Shown here piece after piece: positions 60,902 through 64,000 of a stretch of 64,000 nucleotides of DNA; position 1 is the stretch's first letter; each line of letters begins with the position of its first letter. Where the stretch lies: NCBI GenBank assembly GCA_036678685.1, contig JAZIHH010000027.1, positions 203,534-267,533 on the forward strand, read 5' to 3'. A program made the translations under genes and the position numbers. Under the pieces are notes generated by a model that did no database searches, was not told the origin of the DNA, and saw only the letters and a list, made by a program, of their open reading frames with translations. This DNA is from JAZIHH01 sp036678685. Lineage in GTDB: Bacteria; Bacillota; UBA4882; UBA10575.

Positions 60902-61114
60902 AACTTAACGGTTGCCCTATTAAAACTTAACGGTTGCCCTATTAAAACTTAACCATATATATAGAATATTTATTTAGAATTAAACTAGGATTTATTAGAA
61001 TTACTTAGGCTTTGAACTTGGAAAGTTCAAAGAATGTGAGATTCCTCCATTAAAGAAAAGATAGTTTTTCTCCATTAAAGAAAAGATAGTATTCCTTCAC
61101 TAAAGAATTGCTAG
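60895..61114. repeat. Two short tandem-repeat clusters in a gene-free stretch
   Basis: At 60895-60954 there are three copies of a 22-base unit containing CCTATTAAAACTTAACGGTT. At about 61042-61114 there are three copies of a roughly 25-base unit containing CTCCATTAAAGAAAAGATAG, the last diverged. Between them, TTTGAACTTGGAAAGTTCAAA (about 61013-61033) is a perfect inverted repeat. These could be replication iterons or regulator sites linked to the truncated winged-helix gene. No gene is present. Confidence 0.6.
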
Positions 61115-62443
61115 TGTATAATTAAGTTCGCAATTTTGAAGAGGAAAAGCCATCGGGACTCCGAAATGGTAAGTTGCTCAAAAAACAAACCAAAAGGAGT
61201 GTTACCCCGATGGCTCACCCTAAGAATACCGCAAATTTAGAAAAAATGCTACTGAGATTTTTGGGCGAACCGGATCCCATGCTTGCCATGCTGGAATGGC
61301 TATGCCATAAGATGATGGAAGTAGAAGTCGAAAATAAGCTCAATGCCGGCAAAGGCGAACACTCCCCGAATAGAACCGGTTATCGCTCCGGAACACGGGT
61401 CAGGCGCTTTGATACCCGGATGGGAACAATTTATCTGCTGATACCAAAAATTCGTAAAGGCGGCTACGTACCCTTCTTCGTGACCGAAAGAAAGCGTTCC
61501 GAACAAGCGTTAATCCAGGTAGTCCAAGAAGCCTTTATTAACGGCGTTTCCACCCGCAAAATTGAACGGCTGGCCAAAAGTCTCGGCATTGAATCAATTT
61601 CACCCGGTCAGGTTTCTCAGATTAATAAAGACCTGACCCAGCAGGTTGAAGAGTTTAGAACCCGTCCTCTTGCAGATACCTATCCGGTGATCTGGATTGA
61701 TGCCTTATACGAAAAGATCCGGGATAACCATCGCGTTTGTAATATGGCAGTTCATGTCGTCTGTGGAGTTAATCTTGAAGGCAAACGCGAGGTTTTAGCG
61801 GTTGAGCCCATGTACGAAGAATCAGAAGCATCGTATACCGCTTTGTTTACCGGTCTCAAAAAACGGGGCCTAAAAAACGTATGGCTTGCGGTTTCCGATG
61901 CCCATCAAGGCCTGGTCGCTGCCATTGAGAAATCCTTTGTCGGGTGCAGTTGGCAACGGTGCAAGGTTCATTTTATGAGAAATATTCTCGCCCATGTCCC
62001 TGCTAAGGATAAAGAATCTTTTGCGGCAAAACTAAAACAGATTTGGCAGCAGCCCGATTACGAATCCGCCAAACGCTACGCGGAGCTTCTTATTGAAGAA
62101 TATGAAACCAGGTTTCCTAAAGCAGTCGAAATCTTGGTGAATGGCCTTGAAGATTCTTTGCAATTCTATGGGTTCCCAGAGATCGACGCAAAGAAAATCA
62201 GCTCAACCAACGTCCTGGAGCGCTTGCATAAAGAGATCCGTCGCCGTTCCAAAGTAGTCGGGATCTTTCCTTCAATGGATTCCTATATACGGCTTATTAG
62301 TTGCTATCTAATTGAATACGCTGAAGATTGGGAGACTTCCAAATGCTATATCAGGAAAGAGATTCTTCAGCACATCTTAGCCAGGCGCAAAGCAGCTTAG
62401 TCCAGTGGGGTCTCGATGGGAAATTGCGAACTATACTTGACAC
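61114..62443 (+). mobile_element. IS256-family insertion sequence
   Basis: The transposase gene is bounded by inverted ends sharing GTTCGCAATTT, with outer parts GTGTATAATTAA and GTGTCAAGTATA. The estimated length is about 1330 bp. A clear target duplication was not found. Related AT-rich sequence (TTTATTTAGAATTAAA ... TTGAAC) occurs on both sides, at about 60968 and 62466. Confidence 0.8.
61210..62400 (+). CDS. IS256-family transposase
   Basis: A 396-residue Mutator-type transposase. It has NRTGYRSGTRVRRFDTRMG, the catalytic DALYEKIRDN, SDAHQGL and the NVLERLHKEIRRRSKVVGIF signature, including the last catalytic Glu. The ATG at 61210 (MAHPKN) follows AAAGGAG and is preferred over the upstream frame start at 61174. 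It is intact. Confidence 0.93.
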   Translation: MAHPKNTANLEKMLLRFLGEPDPMLAMLEWLCHKMMEVEVENKLNAGKGEHSPNRTGYRSGTRVRRFDTRMGTIYLLIPKIRKGGYVPFFVTERKRSEQALIQVVQEAFINGVSTRKIERLAKSLGIESISPGQVSQINKDLTQQVEEFRTRPLADTYPVIWIDALYEKIRDNHRVCNMAVHVVCGVNLEGKREVLAVEPMYEESEASYTALFTGLKKRGLKNVWLAVSDAHQGLVAAIEKSFVGCSWQRCKVHFMRNILAHVPAKDKESFAAKLKQIWQQPDYESAKRYAELLIEEYETRFPKAVEILVNGLEDSLQFYGFPEIDAKKISSTNVLERLHKEIRRRSKVVGIFPSMDSYIRLISCYLIEYAEDWETSKCYIRKEILQHILARRKAA

Positions 62444-62489
62444 AATCCTCCTAAAGATTTACAAAGTTTATTTAGAATTAAATTAGAAT

Positions 62490-62681
62490 TTATTTATGCA
62501 TTGAACTAAAGTTCAATGAATGATTAATTAAATCAAATTCCTCCTCATAAACTACTTCCTTATCTTTTTCGATTTCATTATTCATTTCGACAGTTCTTTT
62601 AGGAGGGTCAATTTCTCTTGCAAGTTTAAGAAGTTCTGTATTATCTTTCGTACCCATGGAAGGCATAAAATCTCGAAACAT
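62490..62681 (-). CDS. Small acidic protein of unknown function
   Basis: A 63-residue reading frame. The ATG at 62681 has GGGAG about 9 bases upstream. It begins MFRDFMPSMGTKDN and contains an acidic stretch (EIEKDKEVVYEEEFD). No domain recognised. It lies right after the terminator of the next minus-strand gene, so it would need its own promoter. A real but minor gene is possible. Confidence 0.4.
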   Translation of the reverse strand: MFRDFMPSMGTKDNTELLKLAREIDPPKRTVEMNNEIEKDKEVVYEEEFDLINHSLNFSSMHK

Positions 62682-62716
62682 GCTTTTCACTCCCTTCAAG
62701 ACATGTTAAATAAGAA

Positions 62717-62745
62717 CACCCAGCAAGAAAGTTGCTGGGCTTCTT
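62717..62745 (-). terminator. Hairpin terminator
   Basis: CCCAGCAA (62720-62727) and TTGCTGGG pair around a GAAAG loop. T-rich sequence follows on both sides. It lies about 45 bases past the stop of the minus-strand membrane protein gene and most likely ends that transcript. Confidence 0.65.
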
Positions 62746-62789
62746 GTTTTTCGTTCTTTTTCGTTTGGGGGGTGCACATTTTTGACTTT

Positions 62790-63827
62790 TTACTTATTAG
62801 TTTTCTTTTTTAACCGGTTTAGTCGCTTCTCAAATAAACTCCACGATTTTTCAAGATAAGGATTGGCAAGAGCCTTTTCGCAAACCGAAATGGCTTGTTC
62901 TAACCGTCCTAATCTTTCTAAAATAATCGCCGGCCTTTCATAATAAACTGTTCCAATTGGATTATATTGCTCAATAATATCAAGGTAAACTTTTAGGGCT
63001 CCTTCTATGTCGCCTAATTTTTCAAGAGACCTGGCCTCATCTAGTCGTGGGATATAATCTTCTGCTTCCTTCTCCCATTTTTGCAGAGGCCGAGGAAGAG
63101 TTTTCTCTTGCAAAGTATAGTTGCGATAGTAATATTCAATTTCTGGCTGACTGCTAGGGTCTTTTTGCCATTGCTTTAATTGCTTTACAAGGTCTTCAGG
63201 CGATTGGCCGTAAACAGTTTTCTGGAGTTCCTCCTCTGAGAATACTTTAGAGTCTGACCGTAAAGCCGTGTCAGATAGCTTCCTCACCTCTTGCCTGTCT
63301 CGCCAACCAGTATTTAACGCGATTGTTTTTTCTGGTGTTTTTATTATTACTTTATCGCCTATTATGCGTCTTTTTATTTCTATAGAAGCCTCGATAACTG
63401 GTATTTGAGATGAATTAATAGCATCATATGTGAATGGGTCAATTTCAATTAACCATAACATATTATCCACTTTAGCAACTACAAAATGCTTTTGAGCAAG
63501 TGGATTATAAAATGGAGCATGGTACCCCCAAAAAACAACTGAAGGAACCTTGCCTGCAGTTTCTACGACAATATTTTCTAAAACATCCCTTCTGCCTTGT
63601 TTCTGTTTAGCACGTCTCTTGGGAGCACCCTTTATGGCGTATACAATATATACAATTCCTAATAGCGCGAAATAAATCGGTAACAAATTTTGTAATAAAA
63701 AACCAACTAACCAAAGAATACCTCCGATTATCGTCAAAAAAACCAATATTTTTATTCCTGCTTTTACCGCTTTCCAGCCCAATATTCCAAGGAAAACTCC
63801 CGCTGCAATATAAAAAATTATAAGCAT
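62790..63827 (-). CDS. Membrane protein with TPR-like C-terminus, unknown function
   Basis: About 345 residues. The N-terminal 70 residues have three hydrophobic helices, then a basic stretch (KRRAKQKQGRR). A beta-rich middle domain (about 85-180) follows. The C-terminal about 90 residues resemble tetratricopeptide helices (LEKLGDIEGALKVYLDIIEQY, LERLGRLEQAISVCEKAL). I choose the second ATG (63827), because AAAGGGG ends directly at the first one (63836), too close to serve it. No partner gene is visible. Confidence 0.6.
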   Translation of the reverse strand: MLIIFYIAAGVFLGILGWKAVKAGIKILVFLTIIGGILWLVGFLLQNLLPIYFALLGIVYIVYAIKGAPKRRAKQKQGRRDVLENIVVETAGKVPSVVFWGYHAPFYNPLAQKHFVVAKVDNMLWLIEIDPFTYDAINSSQIPVIEASIEIKRRIIGDKVIIKTPEKTIALNTGWRDRQEVRKLSDTALRSDSKVFSEEELQKTVYGQSPEDLVKQLKQWQKDPSSQPEIEYYYRNYTLQEKTLPRPLQKWEKEAEDYIPRLDEARSLEKLGDIEGALKVYLDIIEQYNPIGTVYYERPAIILERLGRLEQAISVCEKALANPYLEKSWSLFEKRLNRLKKKTNK

Positions 63828-63841
63828 TTTATCCATCCCCT

Positions 63842-63981
63842 TTCTATGTTGTTTTTTTGAATATTCAACATAGAAGTTATAGTCTCAAGTAGTGGTGTAA
63901 ATTTCGTGGAGGCTAATTGACAAAAGTAACCACGATATGATTTCTACTTTATTAGGGAAACAAAACAAAACAAATAAAGTA
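63842..63981. promoter_or_regulatory. Inverted repeats and a ribosome-binding site at the window end
   Basis: TTCTATGTTG (63842-63851) and CAACATAGAA (63866-63875) form a 10-bp inverted repeat just upstream of the minus-strand membrane protein gene. Further on, TACTTTATT (63945-63953) pairs with AATAAAGTA (63973-63981), and AGAGGAGG (63981-63988) is a strong Shine-Dalgarno sequence, suggesting a plus-strand gene starting just beyond the window. Confidence 0.35.
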
Positions 63982-64000
63982 GAGGAGGTCATACCGGATC

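Overview
The window comes from an anaerobic Bacillota-like bacterium, judged from gene content, Shine-Dalgarno-rich starts (ATG, GTG and TTG) and IS21, IS3 and IS256 elements. A signal-peptide-bearing beta-barrel-like protein next to ABC-transporter remnants hints at a lineage with an outer membrane, but the genus is not recognised. No rRNA or tRNA gene was seen.

Layout. (1) 1-1.5 kb: two minus-strand iron-sulfur genes, closed by a hairpin terminator. (2) 1.5-2.4 kb: gene-free, with a terminator and two degenerate copies of a different CRISPR repeat. (3) 2.4-10.85 kb: a WYL-domain regulator, then a two-gene module of a membrane-anchored zinc-finger protein and a Druantia-E-like DUF1998 helicase. 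The helicase is cut by an in-frame TAA. The module is flanked by two copies of the regulator 3' end plus a dyad-bearing promoter region. (4) 11-19.1 kb: a complete type I-C cas operon (cas3-cas5c-cas8c-cas7c-cas4-cas1-cas2) with an internal cas11c start. (5) 19.27-44.04 kb: a type I-C CRISPR array of roughly 340 repeats (estimated from spacing), split inside one repeat by an IS21-family element that left a 6-bp duplication. (6) 44.06-46.54 kb: a second, unrelated IS21-family element abutting the distal end of the array. (7) 46.6-51.8 kb: decayed ABC transporter, beta-barrel protein, and two 2-hydroxyacyl-CoA dehydratase-type genes, one fused to its ATPase activator. (8) 51.9-64 kb: an IS graveyard (IS5/IS1182-like, IS3, a third IS21 with 23-bp iterons, IS256) mixed with a toxin tail and its putative immunity gene, a phage tape-measure fragment, a winged-helix fragment and membrane proteins of unknown function.

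How the parts fit. Regions 3-5 form a defence locus. The WYL protein probably regulates the module and/or the cas operon through the repeated dyad. Cas1, Cas2 and Cas4 acquire spacers at the leader side (19.27 kb). Cas5c processes the transcript, Cas7c, Cas8c, Cas5c and Cas11c form Cascade, and Cas3 degrades the target. Several spacer pairs encode the same peptide with third-position differences, so the array records repeated contact with diverging relatives of the same invaders. The distal array beyond the first IS21 is probably cut off from the leader promoter.
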